This document shows, in pieces, positions 17,933-26,924 of a stretch of DNA of 64,000 nucleotides. The stretch comes from Collinsella aerofaciens (GTDB lineage Bacteria > Actinomycetota > Coriobacteriia > Coriobacteriales > Coriobacteriaceae), in NCBI GenBank assembly GCA_030826265.1, contig JAPJOH010000007.1, positions 31,678 to 95,677 on the forward strand, read 5' to 3'. Both the position numbers and the translations under genes were made by a program. Every line of letters starts with the position of its first letter. Position 1 is the stretch's first letter. A model generated the notes under the pieces. The model was not told where the DNA came from. It worked only from the letters and a program-made list of their open reading frames with translations, and ran no database searches.

Positions 17933-18274
17933 TTAGCGCTTCTCGGGGATGCGAGCAGCCTTGCCCACCTTGTCGCGGAGGTAGTACAGCTTGGCGCGAC
18001 GGACGCGACCATGACGGACGACCTCGAGCTTGGCGATCTTGGGGCTGTGAAGCGGGAAGGTACGCTCAACACCGACACCGAAGGAAATCTTGCGGACGGT
18101 GAAGGTCTCACGGGCACCGGCGCCGGCCATGCGGATGACGTCACCCTGGAAAACCTGGATACGCTCGCGGTCGCCTTCCTTAATGCGGTAGTGAACCTTG
18201 ACGTTGTCGGCAACGCGGACCTGCGGGATGTCCTCGCGGATCTGCTGACGCTCGATTGCGCGGATGTAATCCAT
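17933..18274 (-). CDS. rplS: 50S ribosomal protein L19
   Basis: L19 lies at the 30S-50S interface. Recognised from the N-terminal [20 protein letters not shown], then [12 protein letters not shown] and [19 protein letters not shown]. 113 residues. The ATG at 18274 has AAGGA seven bases upstream; a TTG two codons earlier is too close to the SD. Own promoter upstream and terminator downstream. Confidence 0.98.
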   Translation of the reverse strand: MDYIRAIERQQIREDIPQVRVADNVKVHYRIKEGDRERIQVFQGDVIRMAGAGARETFTVRKISFGVGVERTFPLHSPKIAKLEVVRHGRVRRAKLYYLRDKVGKAARIPEKR

Positions 18275-18343
18275 GTGCAATTCCTTACTCTTCTAGAGGT
18301 GCCGTACCACCTTGGCCGGCACGTAGTTGAACAAACGTATTCG

Positions 18344-18371
18344 AGTATACACGCGCGGGTTTCCGCTGCAA
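18344..18371 (-). promoter_or_regulatory. Sigma-A type promoter for rplS
   Basis: Minus strand TTGCAG (18366-18371), a 16-bp spacer, TATACT (18344-18349), 70 bases upstream of the rplS start. Confidence 0.7.
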
Positions 18372-18417
18372 GAACAATTTTTTACGCAGACAAAAAGACA
18401 AAACCCGCACACGACAA

Positions 18418-18445
18418 CCGCCCGCCTCACGAATGAGACGGGCGG
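18418..18445 (-). terminator. Terminator hairpin after ppdK
   Basis: CCGCCCGCCTC (18418-18428) pairs with GAGACGGGCGG (18435-18445) with one wobble. On the minus strand the downstream tail is only modestly T-rich, with TTTT and TTTTT runs within 40 bases. Confidence 0.65.
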
Positions 18446-18484
18446 CATGAAGGGGGGCTACGCTAGGCGCCTAAGCCCAAAACG

Positions 18485-21235
18485 TCAGGCGGAACGCTTG
18501 GCCTCGAGCTTGGCCTGGGCGGCAGCCAGGCGCGCGAGGGGCACGCGATAGGGCGAGCAGGACACGTAGTCCACATCGGCCACGTTAAACAGGCCCTTGA
18601 TGGACTTGGGGTCGCCGCCGTGCTCGCCACACACGCCAAAGTGCATGCCGGGATTGGTGGCGCGGCCCTTCTCGACAGCCATGTGCACCAGCTCGAGTAC
18701 TGCCGTATCGATGGTCTCGAAGGGGTTGTCCTTCAGAATCTTCTTATGCATGTACAGCGGGATGAACTTGGCCTCGGCATCGTCACGAGAGAAGCCGAAG
18801 GTCGTCTGGGTGAGGTCGTTGGTGCCAAAGCAGAAGAAGTCGGCGTGCTGCGCGATCTCGTCGGCGACCATACAGGCGCGCGGCAGTTCGAGCATCGTGC
18901 CCACGGGAATATTGAGCTCGACGCCCTCCTCGGCGGAAACCTCTGCGATCACGCGCTCGATGACCTCGCGGGTCTGGACGTGCTCGGCCGTGATGGAAAC
19001 GAGTGGAACCATGATCTCGGGGCGCGGGTCGACGCCCTCCTTGATAAGGCGGGCAGCAGCCGTAGCGACAGCACGAACTTGCATGAGCGGCAGATCGCTA
19101 AAGACGACGGACAGGCGCACGCCGCGCAGGCCGAGCATCGGGTTGGACTCGACCATGCCGTCGATACGGCGCAGGCGGGCGCGCAGAGCGACGAGCTCTT
19201 CCTCGCTCGCGCCAGCGGCCTCCTTCTTGGTGATGGCGACCTCGAGCTCACGCGGATTATCCAGGAACTCATGAAGCGGCGGATCGAGCAGGCGAACGAC
19301 CACATCGCGACCGGACATGGTCTTGAACATCGCCAGGAAGTCCTCGGTCTGAACCTTGAGCAGGTCGGCCAGGGCCTGCCGCTTCACGACCTCATCGTCA
19401 GACAGGATAAAGCTCTGGATGATGTTCTTACGGTCGCCAAGGAACATATGCTCAGTACGGCACAGGCCGATGGCCTCGGCGCCAAACTCGAGGGCGAGCG
19501 CGGCATCCTCGGGGTTGTCGGCGTTGACGCGCACATGGTTGGCGTGGCCACAGGTCTCGTCCAGACGAATCTCGTCGGCCCAGGACAGGATGGTGTCCAG
19601 GTCGCCGGTGAGCTCGGCCGAAACCAGATCAACGGCGCCGTCGACGACGATACCCTGGGTGCCGTCGATGGAGATGACATCGCCCTCGTGCAGCACACGA
19701 TCGCTGCCTTCGATGCGTACGACCTTCTCAGCCGCGTCAATGTGGAAGCACTCGACGCCGCAGACGCAGGGTGTGCCCATACCGCGAGCGATAACGGCGG
19801 CATGGCTCGTCTTGCCACCGTGGCTGGTCAGGATGCCCTCGACGGCAACCATGCCCTTCAGATCGTCGGGGTTGGTCTCCCAGCGAACCAAAATGACCTT
19901 GCGGCCCTCGTTGGCGCGCGCGACGGCATCGTCGCTCGAGAACACGACCTCGCCCACGGCGGCACCAGGGCTGGCGTTAAGACCGCTGGCCAGAGCCTCG
20001 TACTTCTTGGAGGCATCAAACTGCGGATGCAGGAGCTGGTCGAGCTGCGCGGGATCGATACGGGCCACGGCCTCCTCGCGGGTGATCAGGCCCTCCTCGA
20101 CCATTTCGATGGCGATACGCAGGGCGGCGGTGGCGGTGCGCTTGCCCACGCGCGTCTGGAGCATCCAGAGCTTGCCCTGCTCGATGGTGAACTCGATATC
20201 GCACATATCGCGGTAATGATCCTCGAGCGTCAGGAAAACGCGCTCGAGTTCTTCCCCAGCAGACTCGAGGCCCGGGGTGGTCTTGAGGTCAGCGATAGGC
20301 TCGGTGTTGCGGATGCCAGCGACAACGTCCTCGCCCTGGGCATTAACCAAAAAGTCACCGTAGAACTCCTTGGTGCCGTCGGCCGGGTTGCGCGTAAAGG
20401 CGACGCCGGTCGCAGAGGTCTCCCCCTTGTTGCCAAACGCCATAGCCTGCACGTTGACGGCGGTGCCGAGCTCGTCAGAAATACCGTGCTGCTTGCGGTA
20501 GATGCAGGCGCGCTCATTCATCCAGCTGCCAAAAACGGCCTGGATGGCAAGGCGCAACTGAAGCTCAGGATCATGTGGGAAGACGGGCTCGCCGTCCGCA
20601 ACCTCGAGCTCGGGATACAGGGCGGCCTCGACGTTGTCGGAGAAGATGCCCTTAAAGATCTCGACGAGTTCCTGCAGGTCCTCGGCCGAAAGCTCGGAAT
20701 CGACGCGAACGCCGGCGACCAGGCGCGCCTGGGTCAGGGCGTTCTCGAACAGGTCGGCATCAACACCCATAACGACGTTGGAAAACATCTGGATAAAGCG
20801 TCGGTAGCTATCCCAGGCAAAACGCGGGTTTTGCGTCTGGGCGATGAGACCCTGAACGGAATCGTCGTTGAGGCCCAAGTTGAGGACCGTGTCCATCATG
20901 CCGGGCATGGAGAACGGAGCGCCCGAGCGCACCGATACGAGCAGCGGGTCGTTGGCGTCGCCGAGCTTCTTGCCGCAACGGGCCTCGAGGTCGGCCTCGG
21001 CAGCAACGATCTCATCGAGTGCGCCCTCCGGCCACACGTTGCCGGCACCGGAGTACTCGACACAGGTCTGACAGGTAATGGTAAAGCCGCCGGGAACCGG
21101 CAGGCCGATGCGGCTCATCTCGGCAAGGTTCGCGCCCTTGCCGCCAAGCACGAAGTTCATGGACTTGTCGCCCTCAGTGACACAGGCGCCCTGGGCGTCG
21201 GTTCCAAAACGGTAAACCCTCTTGCAATCGCTCAC
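18485..21235 (-). CDS. ppdK: Pyruvate, phosphate dikinase
   Basis: PPDK interconverts pyruvate + ATP + Pi with PEP + AMP + PPi; in fermenters it works in glycolysis or gluconeogenesis. 916 residues in the normal three-domain order: N-terminal ATP-grasp domain (GGKGANLAEM at 31-40), swivelling phosphohistidine domain with GGKTSHAAVIARG (473-485, catalytic His478 and regulatory Thr476), and the C-terminal PEP barrel with VCGEHGGDPKS. GTG at 21235 has AAGGGGA about six bases upstream. Its predicted regulator ppsR is the next gene upstream, across a 358-bp gap that contains repeats. Confidence 0.97.
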   Translation of the reverse strand: MSDCKRVYRFGTDAQGACVTEGDKSMNFVLGGKGANLAEMSRIGLPVPGGFTITCQTCVEYSGAGNVWPEGALDEIVAAEADLEARCGKKLGDANDPLLVSVRSGAPFSMPGMMDTVLNLGLNDDSVQGLIAQTQNPRFAWDSYRRFIQMFSNVVMGVDADLFENALTQARLVAGVRVDSELSAEDLQELVEIFKGIFSDNVEAALYPELEVADGEPVFPHDPELQLRLAIQAVFGSWMNERACIYRKQHGISDELGTAVNVQAMAFGNKGETSATGVAFTRNPADGTKEFYGDFLVNAQGEDVVAGIRNTEPIADLKTTPGLESAGEELERVFLTLEDHYRDMCDIEFTIEQGKLWMLQTRVGKRTATAALRIAIEMVEEGLITREEAVARIDPAQLDQLLHPQFDASKKYEALASGLNASPGAAVGEVVFSSDDAVARANEGRKVILVRWETNPDDLKGMVAVEGILTSHGGKTSHAAVIARGMGTPCVCGVECFHIDAAEKVVRIEGSDRVLHEGDVISIDGTQGIVVDGAVDLVSAELTGDLDTILSWADEIRLDETCGHANHVRVNADNPEDAALALEFGAEAIGLCRTEHMFLGDRKNIIQSFILSDDEVVKRQALADLLKVQTEDFLAMFKTMSGRDVVVRLLDPPLHEFLDNPRELEVAITKKEAAGASEEELVALRARLRRIDGMVESNPMLGLRGVRLSVVFSDLPLMQVRAVATAAARLIKEGVDPRPEIMVPLVSITAEHVQTREVIERVIAEVSAEEGVELNIPVGTMLELPRACMVADEIAQHADFFCFGTNDLTQTTFGFSRDDAEAKFIPLYMHKKILKDNPFETIDTAVLELVHMAVEKGRATNPGMHFGVCGEHGGDPKSIKGLFNVADVDYVSCSPYRVPLARLAAAQAKLEAKRSA

Positions 21236-21310
21236 GATACTTCCCCTTCCATGCGCTCTCGCGCACGACCGTGGTGACGAATCAACCCGCCGGATGCGGG
21301 CCGTGAGGGA

Positions 21311-21316
21311 ACTATA
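21311..21316 (-). promoter_or_regulatory. Candidate -10 element for ppdK
   Basis: TATAGT on the minus strand, about 75 bases upstream of the GTG start. No TTGACA-like -35 is found 16-18 bp upstream (the sequence there is GCAAGC), as at promoters that need an activator. Confidence 0.35.
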
Positions 21317-21357
21317 CGGCGGGCGTTGAGCGGGCTTGCGTAGAGGGTGCGGGGTTT

Positions 21358-21397
21358 GGTAAACGTGGTAAATGTGGCGGTAAACGGTAGGTAAAGG
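21358..21397 (-). promoter_or_regulatory. Four TTTACC direct repeats upstream of ppdK
   Basis: On the minus strand the hexamer TTTACC occurs four times (plus-strand GGTAAA starting at 21358, 21367, 21379 and 21390), at steps of 9, 12 and 11 bases, roughly one helical turn. They lie just upstream of the weak candidate promoter, where activators bind. Helical-turn direct repeats are typical of OmpR/PhoP-family regulators. The binding protein is unknown. Confidence 0.45.
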
Positions 21398-21481
21398 TGG
21401 TTACCTTATGAAGATACCAATGCAAGAGAGTTGCAGGTCAAAAGGATTAGAAATTGCTAAATCGCTTTATCAAAACTAGTC

Positions 21482-21508
21482 AATTTGAGACGGGACAATT
21501 TTAGCTGC
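21482..21508 (+). repeat. Decayed family-2 REP relic
   Basis: Matches 23 of 27 bases of one arm of the REPIN at 56088-56214 (AATTTGGGACGGGG... in the intact copy; AATTTGAGACGGGA... here). It has no inverted partner nearby and lies 10 bases before the family-1 REPIN. The rest of the 21398-21517 gap is AT-rich with nothing else recognisable. Confidence 0.6.
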
Positions 21509-21517
21509 TTTGTCATC

Positions 21518-21601
21518 TGGGATGATTTTTCTGGGACGGGGATTAAAAAATCATTGTGTACCTAATGATTTTTTAATCCCCGTCCCAGAAAAATCATCCC
21601 A
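21518..21601. repeat. Family-1 REPIN: two REPs as a perfect inverted repeat with 38-bp arms
   Basis: Arms 21518-21555 and 21564-21601 are exact reverse complements around an 8-base loop. Each arm is one REP: ATGATTTTTCT, then GGGACGGGGAT, then TAAAAAATCATT. Single copies of the same REP flank the RAYT transposase at 29571-30491. The right arm runs into ppsR and includes its stop codon. It could also act as a terminator or mRNA-stabilising hairpin for ppsR. Confidence 0.85.
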
Positions 21602-22484
21602 GGAAGGAGTACTGCTGTTGAATGCGGCGGGCGGCACGGCGGGCACGGGCTTCCTGGATTTCCTCCAAGTGGCTAATGATCTCGGCAGCACTTTCCTCGA
21701 TGGCCTTGCCGTCGGTACGCACCACAAAGCAGCCTAGGCGCTTCATGAGGGCACGAGCTTCCTCAAGCTCGCTGCGCACGCTCTCGGGCTCGGCATAGGA
21801 GCCGGCAACGGCACGAGCGTAGTCATCGCCCAAGCGGCTATCGCGAATTTCGGAAATCACATCGACGGTCGAAATCAGGCCGAAGAGGCGCATTGGGTCA
21901 ACCTCGTAAATCGACTTCGGCGGCTCCATGCCGTGCGCCAGAGGGACGTTGGCCACCTTGTAACCCTGATAGGCCAAATACATCGACAGCGGCGTCTTGG
22001 ACGTGCGGGATACGCCCAGCAGCACGATATCGGCTCCCGAAAGGTCGTCGCAGCCGCGTCCATCATCGTGCTCAACAAAATACTCCATGGCCTCGATGCG
22101 ATGGAAGTAGCGGTCATCGGTCTTGTGAATCACGCCCGCAACGCCCTTGGGCGGCACGCCAATGAGCGACGACAGCACGGCGAGCGTCGGGCCAATCAGG
22201 TCGACCGAGCGAATATGCAGCATGCCCAGGTAATCGAGCACGCGGGCGCGAAGCGCCGGATCGACAATGGTGTGGAACACGGCAATATCGCGATGGTCCG
22301 CATCGACGCGCGGACCCACAAACAACTTGACCTGCTCCACAGAGTTCACCTTGGGCAGGCGCAAGAGATGAAAAGCCCCTTCATCAAATTGCCCGGACGC
22401 CGCAAGCACCACCTCACAAGCGGTATCACCGAGCGAGTCGGAGATAACGATAACGGTGGGACGAGCGGTGACCGGGCAATCCAT
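21594..22484 (-). CDS. ppsR: PPDK/PEP-synthase regulatory protein (DUF299 bifunctional kinase/pyrophosphorylase)
   Basis: This family switches PPDK off by ADP-dependent phosphorylation of the Thr two residues before the catalytic His, and on again by Pi-dependent dephosphorylation. The family P-loop is GVSRTSKT (157-164), and VIVISDSLGDTA at the N-terminus is also characteristic. 296 residues. ATG at 22484 has AAAGGAG upstream. The target Thr is present in the adjacent PPDK (Thr476), supporting PPDK rather than PEP synthase as substrate. The last two codons and the TGA stop lie inside a REPIN arm. Confidence 0.93.
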   Translation of the reverse strand: MDCPVTARPTVIVISDSLGDTACEVVLAASGQFDEGAFHLLRLPKVNSVEQVKLFVGPRVDADHRDIAVFHTIVDPALRARVLDYLGMLHIRSVDLIGPTLAVLSSLIGVPPKGVAGVIHKTDDRYFHRIEAMEYFVEHDDGRGCDDLSGADIVLLGVSRTSKTPLSMYLAYQGYKVANVPLAHGMEPPKSIYEVDPMRLFGLISTVDVISEIRDSRLGDDYARAVAGSYAEPESVRSELEEARALMKRLGCFVVRTDGKAIEESAAEIISHLEEIQEARARRAARRIQQQYSFLG

Positions 22485-22518
22485 GCGGGGCTCCTTTTGC
22501 GCTTACGCGCAGGCTGGC

Positions 22519-24615
22519 TTACTTTTTGCGGGCAAGCTCACCGATGTTGGCGATGCCGGAGAAAACGACCTCGAAGCGGTTGAGCAGCTTAAGGCGATTA
22601 TCGCGGAGCTGCTCGTCCTTGTCCATGACCATAACCTCATCGAAGAAACGGTCGATGGGCGCGCGCAGGGCGGCGAGGGCAGCAAATGCGGCCGGGTAGT
22701 CCTCGGCAGCAAGGGCGGCATCGACGGCGGCCTGAGCAGCCTCGGAGGCGTCGGCGAGCGCGAGCTCGGCCTCGCCCATCAGGCTGCGGTTGTACTCCGC
22801 ACCCAGCTCGGGCTTGGAGATGTGCGCGGCACGGGCATAGGCGGTAGCCAGGTTGTCGAAGGTCTCGGCATCGTTCTTGCGAGCCTCGTCGAGCGCAGCG
22901 CAGCGGGCGAAGAAGACGGACGGGGCGATGATGTGCACCGCGGAGACGGCGGCAACGGTATCGGCCGGGATCTTTTCGTCGCGGGCCATGCTCACCAGGC
23001 GGCCGTGGAAGAAGTCACGGACCTGCTGGGCGACCTCGGCGGCGTCGAACTCAATGCCCTGCTCGCTATAGAGCTCAAGCGCAAAATCGATGAGCGACGT
23101 GGGGTCGATCGGCAGGCGGTCGCGCAGGATGTTGATGATGCCGATAGCGGCACGACGCAGCGCGTAGGGGTCCGAAGAGCCGGTCGGGGGCTCGCCGATG
23201 GCAAAGATACCGGCGATGGTATCGAGCTTGTCGGCGCAGGCCACGATGCAGCCAGCGGTGCCCTCGGGCAGCTCGTCACCGGCAAAGCGGGGACGATAGT
23301 GATCGCGAATGGCGTGAGCGACCTCGTCGTTCTCCCCCATCGAGGTCGCGTAATAACCGCCCATCACGCCCTGCTGGCTCGTGAACTCGACAACGGCGTT
23401 GGATACCAGGTCGGCCTTGCACAGGTGCGCGGCGCGAGCAGCGTCAGCGGCAAGATGGGCGCCCAGATGGGCCTCGCGAGCGATGGCAAGCGCGAGCTGC
23501 TCGATGCGCTCGGACTTGGCGAGCACGCTACCGAGCTTCTCCTGGAAGGCGACCTTGGCCAGACGCTCACGGAACTCGTCGAGGGAGATCTTCAAGTCCT
23601 CCTCGTAGAAGAACTTAGCATCGTCCAGACGGGCGCGCACGACGCGCTCGTTGCCGTCGATCACGCGCTCGGCGTTCTCGGGCTTGCTGTTGGAAACGAC
23701 CACGAACTCACGCGTGAGCTTGCCTTCGCCGTCATAGATCGGGAAGTAGCGCTGGTTGGTGAGCATGGACTCGCAGATGATCTCGTGCGGGACCTTAAGG
23801 AACTCCTCGTCGAAGGTACCGACGAGCACCGTCGGCCACTCGCAGAGGTTGATGACCTCCTCAAAGACCTTCTTGGGCGTATCGACATGGCAGCCGGGAC
23901 GGGCAGCCTCGACCTCGGCGATACCGGCAAGGATGGCCTCACGACGACGCTCAGCAGAGAGCACGCCGGCGTCCTCGAGCACCTGCTCGTAGACGGCGGG
24001 GCTGGCAACCACATGGTCACCAGGGCCAAGTACGCGATGACCACGCGTGGTGTTGCCACTCGTCACGTCGGCAAACGACACGGGCACAACATCCTCGCCC
24101 AAAAGGCAGCAGATCCAGCGGACCGGACGAACAAAGGTCGCATGCTCGTGACCCCAGCGCTGAGAGCGGTAGTTGGGCCACTGCAGGCCGGCGATGGTCT
24201 TCTCGCACAGGGCCGTCAGAATCGGCGTAGCCGGTGCGGAGGGAATGTTCTTCTCGGCAAAGACGTACTCACGGCCGTCGGTGTCCTCGCGACGGACCAA
24301 ATCCTCGGCAGCCACACCGCACTTGCGGGCAAAGCCCTGGGCGGCCTTGGTAGCGTTACCGTCAGCGTCGAAGGCAATGTTGGCCGCGGGGCCACGCTTG
24401 ACCTCGTGAACCTCATCGGTCGCAGTGGCGACGTCGGCAACGAGTGCAGCCAGGCGACGCGGGCTCGAGATCACGCGGACCTCGCCGTGGGCCAGACCGG
24501 CCTCGTCGAGACCCTTGGCGATCATGGTGCCAAGCTGCTTGACGGCATTGTTCAGCGGTGCGGAGGGCATTTCCTCCGTACCGATCTCAAACAGGAAATC
24601 CTTAGCGTCTGCCAT
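22519..24615 (-). CDS. glyS: Glycyl-tRNA synthetase beta subunit
   Basis: Beta subunit of the alpha2beta2 glycyl-tRNA synthetase; binds tRNA and assists charging. 698 residues beginning FLFEIGTEEMPSAPL, with RSQRWGHEHATFVRPVRWI and GMIAKGL-type helices, and DALRPS-like sequence SSDPYALRRAAIGII in the HD-like domain. Starts four bases after glyQ (ATG 24615) and is coupled to it. Confidence 0.97.
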   Translation of the reverse strand: MADAKDFLFEIGTEEMPSAPLNNAVKQLGTMIAKGLDEAGLAHGEVRVISSPRRLAALVADVATATDEVHEVKRGPAANIAFDADGNATKAAQGFARKCGVAAEDLVRREDTDGREYVFAEKNIPSAPATPILTALCEKTIAGLQWPNYRSQRWGHEHATFVRPVRWICCLLGEDVVPVSFADVTSGNTTRGHRVLGPGDHVVASPAVYEQVLEDAGVLSAERRREAILAGIAEVEAARPGCHVDTPKKVFEEVINLCEWPTVLVGTFDEEFLKVPHEIICESMLTNQRYFPIYDGEGKLTREFVVVSNSKPENAERVIDGNERVVRARLDDAKFFYEEDLKISLDEFRERLAKVAFQEKLGSVLAKSERIEQLALAIAREAHLGAHLAADAARAAHLCKADLVSNAVVEFTSQQGVMGGYYATSMGENDEVAHAIRDHYRPRFAGDELPEGTAGCIVACADKLDTIAGIFAIGEPPTGSSDPYALRRAAIGIINILRDRLPIDPTSLIDFALELYSEQGIEFDAAEVAQQVRDFFHGRLVSMARDEKIPADTVAAVSAVHIIAPSVFFARCAALDEARKNDAETFDNLATAYARAAHISKPELGAEYNRSLMGEAELALADASEAAQAAVDAALAAEDYPAAFAALAALRAPIDRFFDEVMVMDKDEQLRDNRLKLLNRFEVVFSGIANIGELARKK

Positions 24616-24618
24616 GGC

Positions 24619-25530
24619 TTACGCCACCTCGCCTTCCTGATCGGCATTCTCGTTGACTCCGGCGACCTCGGCCATGTAGGCCTCGCAGCACGCCTTGGCG
24701 ACGGCGCGGACGCGCAGGATGTAGTTGGCACGCTCGACCGCGGACAGGGCGCCGCGAGCATCGAGCAGGTTGAAAGCGTGGCTGCACTTCATGACGCAAT
24801 CATATGCCGGCAGCGACAGCTTGCGCTCCAGGCAGGAATGGCACTCGGCCTCGTAGTCGTCAAACTTCTGACGCATCATCTCGACGTTGGCGACCTCAAA
24901 GTTATAGGCGCTGAACTCGCGCTCGTTCTCGAGGAACACGTCGCCATAGGTCATGGGCGTGCCGTCGGGCAGGTAGCTCCACACCAAGTCGTAGACGGAA
25001 TTGACGCCCTGCGCATACATGGCGATGCGCTCCAGGCCATAGGTGATCTCGACAGGAACGGGGTCGACCTCGATGCCGCCCACCTGCTGGAAGTACGTAA
25101 ACTGCGTGACCTCCATGCCATTGAGCCAGACCTCCCAGCCAAGGCCCCAGGCGCCAAGCGTCGGGCTCTCCCAGTCGTCCTCGACAAAGCGGACGTCATG
25201 GTCGTTGGGGTCCAGACCGATAGCGGCAAGAGACCCTAGGTAAAGCTCCTGTGCGTTGACCGGAGAGGGCTTGATGAGCACCTGGAACTGATAGTAGTGC
25301 TGCATGCGGTTGGGGTTCTCGCCGTAGCGGCCGTCGGCGGGACGGCGGCAGGGCTGCGCATAGCAGGTGCGCCACTCGGCGGGACCGAGCGAGCGCAGCG
25401 TGGTCGCGGTATGGAAGGTACCGGCACCGACCTCGGAGTCATAGGGCTGCATAATGACGCAGCCCTGCTCGCCCCAGTACTGCTGGAGGCGCAGGATGAT
25501 GTCTTGGAAGGAAAGCGATGAAGCGTTCAT
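24619..25530 (-). CDS. glyQ: Glycyl-tRNA synthetase alpha subunit
   Basis: Catalytic class II alpha subunit that activates glycine. 303 residues; characteristic segments are [65 protein letters not shown] and [15 protein letters not shown]. Only 59 bases separate it from lepB. They hold a TATAGT hexamer but no clear -35 and no T-box, so the operon may continue from lepB. Confidence 0.98.
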   Translation of the reverse strand: MNASSLSFQDIILRLQQYWGEQGCVIMQPYDSEVGAGTFHTATTLRSLGPAEWRTCYAQPCRRPADGRYGENPNRMQHYYQFQVLIKPSPVNAQELYLGSLAAIGLDPNDHDVRFVEDDWESPTLGAWGLGWEVWLNGMEVTQFTYFQQVGGIEVDPVPVEITYGLERIAMYAQGVNSVYDLVWSYLPDGTPMTYGDVFLENEREFSAYNFEVANVEMMRQKFDDYEAECHSCLERKLSLPAYDCVMKCSHAFNLLDARGALSAVERANYILRVRAVAKACCEAYMAEVAGVNENADQEGEVA

Positions 25531-25589
25531 GCCTCTAATATCCCCTCGTCGAAACGATTACACGGTTAGGTACTGTACTATAGCGGTTT

Positions 25590-26153
25590 TTAGTCGATAG
25601 CGCCGATGCGGTTGAGCGGCCAGTAACGAACGAGTGCCACGGCGATCAAATCAGAGCGATCGACGGGACCAAAGTAGCGTGAGTCGGCAGAGTTTTCGCG
25701 GTTGTCGCCCATCACCCACACGCACCCGTCGGGAACGGTGTAGGGATAGCTCACCTGAGCACCGGGCGCTTGGACCGAAAGTGGCCAGCTCATGCCCGTC
25801 GTATAGTCCTCGTCGAGCGCTTGGCCGTCAACGACCACCTTGCCATCCTGCAGGTCGACGGTCTGCCCGGCCGTGGCAATAACACGCTTGACAAGAACAT
25901 CATGCTCGGAGGTGCCATCGGGGTTGTGAAACACCACGATATCGCCCTGCTTGACGGGCTGACCGAGCTCGAGGCTCACCTTTTGTGCCAGGATCTGGTC
26001 GCCAATCTCGATCGTGGACTCCATGGAGCCGGTGGGCACCACAAAGGGCTCGACCACAAACGAGCGAATCAAGAAGGTGGCGACCAGTGCGATCGCGATG
26101 ACCGCAATCCACTCAAAAGCGCCCCTCAACGCGGAATGTTGCGTAGGAACCAT
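25590..26153 (-). CDS. lepB: Signal peptidase I
   Basis: Membrane serine protease that removes signal peptides from exported proteins. One N-terminal hydrophobic segment (WIAVIAIALVATFLIRSFVV) is followed by the catalytic Ser in VPTGSMESTIEIGD, the catalytic Lys in LVKRVIATAGQ and the GDNRENSADSR box. 187 residues. ATG at 26153 is used because GAGGAG lies five bases upstream; a GTG at 26159 overlaps both that SD and the trmD stop. Follows trmD in the rpsP-khpA-rimM-trmD operon. Confidence 0.95.
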   Translation of the reverse strand: MVPTQHSALRGAFEWIAVIAIALVATFLIRSFVVEPFVVPTGSMESTIEIGDQILAQKVSLELGQPVKQGDIVVFHNPDGTSEHDVLVKRVIATAGQTVDLQDGKVVVDGQALDEDYTTGMSWPLSVQAPGAQVSYPYTVPDGCVWVMGDNRENSADSRYFGPVDRSDLIAVALVRYWPLNRIGAID

Positions 26154-26155
26154 AC

Positions 26156-26914
26156 TCACTCCTCGCTCTGCGAATACGAAGCGTCAAGAATCTCCTGCGC
26201 GTAAGCGCGCTCCTCGGGCGTGAGCCGCGCCGTCTCGATCAGATCGGGACGCCAGCGGCAGGTGCGCTCGATGGCGTTCTTGCGACGCCAGGCATCGACC
26301 TTGGCGTGATCGCCACTCACGAGCACCGGCGGCACGCCCTCGCCGTTGAACTCGGCGGGACGGGTGTACTGCGCGTACTCGAGCAGGCCTCCGTCCTCGG
26401 CGGTCGAGAACGACTCGTCCACATTGCTCATCTCGTCGCCCAGGGCACCGGGAATCAGGCGTACGACGGCATCGGCAACGACCATAGCGGGAAGTTCGCC
26501 GCCCGTAAGCACGTAGTCGCCGATCGACAGACGCTCATCGGCATACGCATACGCGCGCTCGTCGACGCCCTCGTAGCGACTGCACACAAACAGCAGACGC
26601 TCACTTTTGAGCAGGCGCTCGGCCACATGCTGTGTAAAGGGCTCGCCACAGGGGGTGAAGAACACTACGGTGGGCTTGGGACCCTCGGAGCTGATGGCCT
26701 CGATGGCCTCGGCAATAGGCTCGACCTTCATGAGCATGCCCTGCCCGCCGCCGTACGGCTCGTCATCGACGGTACGATGGCGGTCGTGCGTCCAGTCGCG
26801 CAGGTTATACGCCTTAAAATCAAAAAGGCCGGCCTTGCGGGCGCGGCCCAAGATCGATGTGGACATGACGGGCTCAAACATCTCGGGAAAGGCCGAAAGG
26901 GTCTCGATCAGCAT
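26156..26914 (-). CDS. trmD: tRNA (guanine-N1)-methyltransferase
   Basis: TrmD makes m1G37 in tRNAs reading CNN codons, using the SPOUT knot to bind SAM. Knot motifs are CSRYEGVDERA and LSIGDYVLTGGELPA; the N-terminus has RDWTHDRHRTVDDEPYGGG and GMLMKVEP. 252 residues, full length. Ten bases separate it from rimM. Confidence 0.98.
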   Translation of the reverse strand: MLIETLSAFPEMFEPVMSTSILGRARKAGLFDFKAYNLRDWTHDRHRTVDDEPYGGGQGMLMKVEPIAEAIEAISSEGPKPTVVFFTPCGEPFTQHVAERLLKSERLLFVCSRYEGVDERAYAYADERLSIGDYVLTGGELPAMVVADAVVRLIPGALGDEMSNVDESFSTAEDGGLLEYAQYTRPAEFNGEGVPPVLVSGDHAKVDAWRRKNAIERTCRWRPDLIETARLTPEERAYAQEILDASYSQSEE

Positions 26915-26924
26915 GTTGTCCTCC

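Noticed and set aside
21358..21397. Short direct repeats as a CRISPR array or replication iterons
   Set aside because: Units are six to eight bases with 3-6 base gaps and no cas or rep genes nearby; a regulator site fits better.
22456..25239. A 927-codon open frame on the plus strand opposite glyQ and glyS (and a similar 885-codon one at 18620-21277 opposite ppdK)
   Set aside because: They are antisense shadows produced by GC-rich codon use. The opposite strand encodes full-length, motif-complete enzymes, and these frames show no domain.
25531..25589. A T-box or glycine riboswitch upstream of glyQ-glyS
   Set aside because: Only 59 bases separate lepB and glyQ, with no room for a T-box and no specifier or antiterminator sequence.
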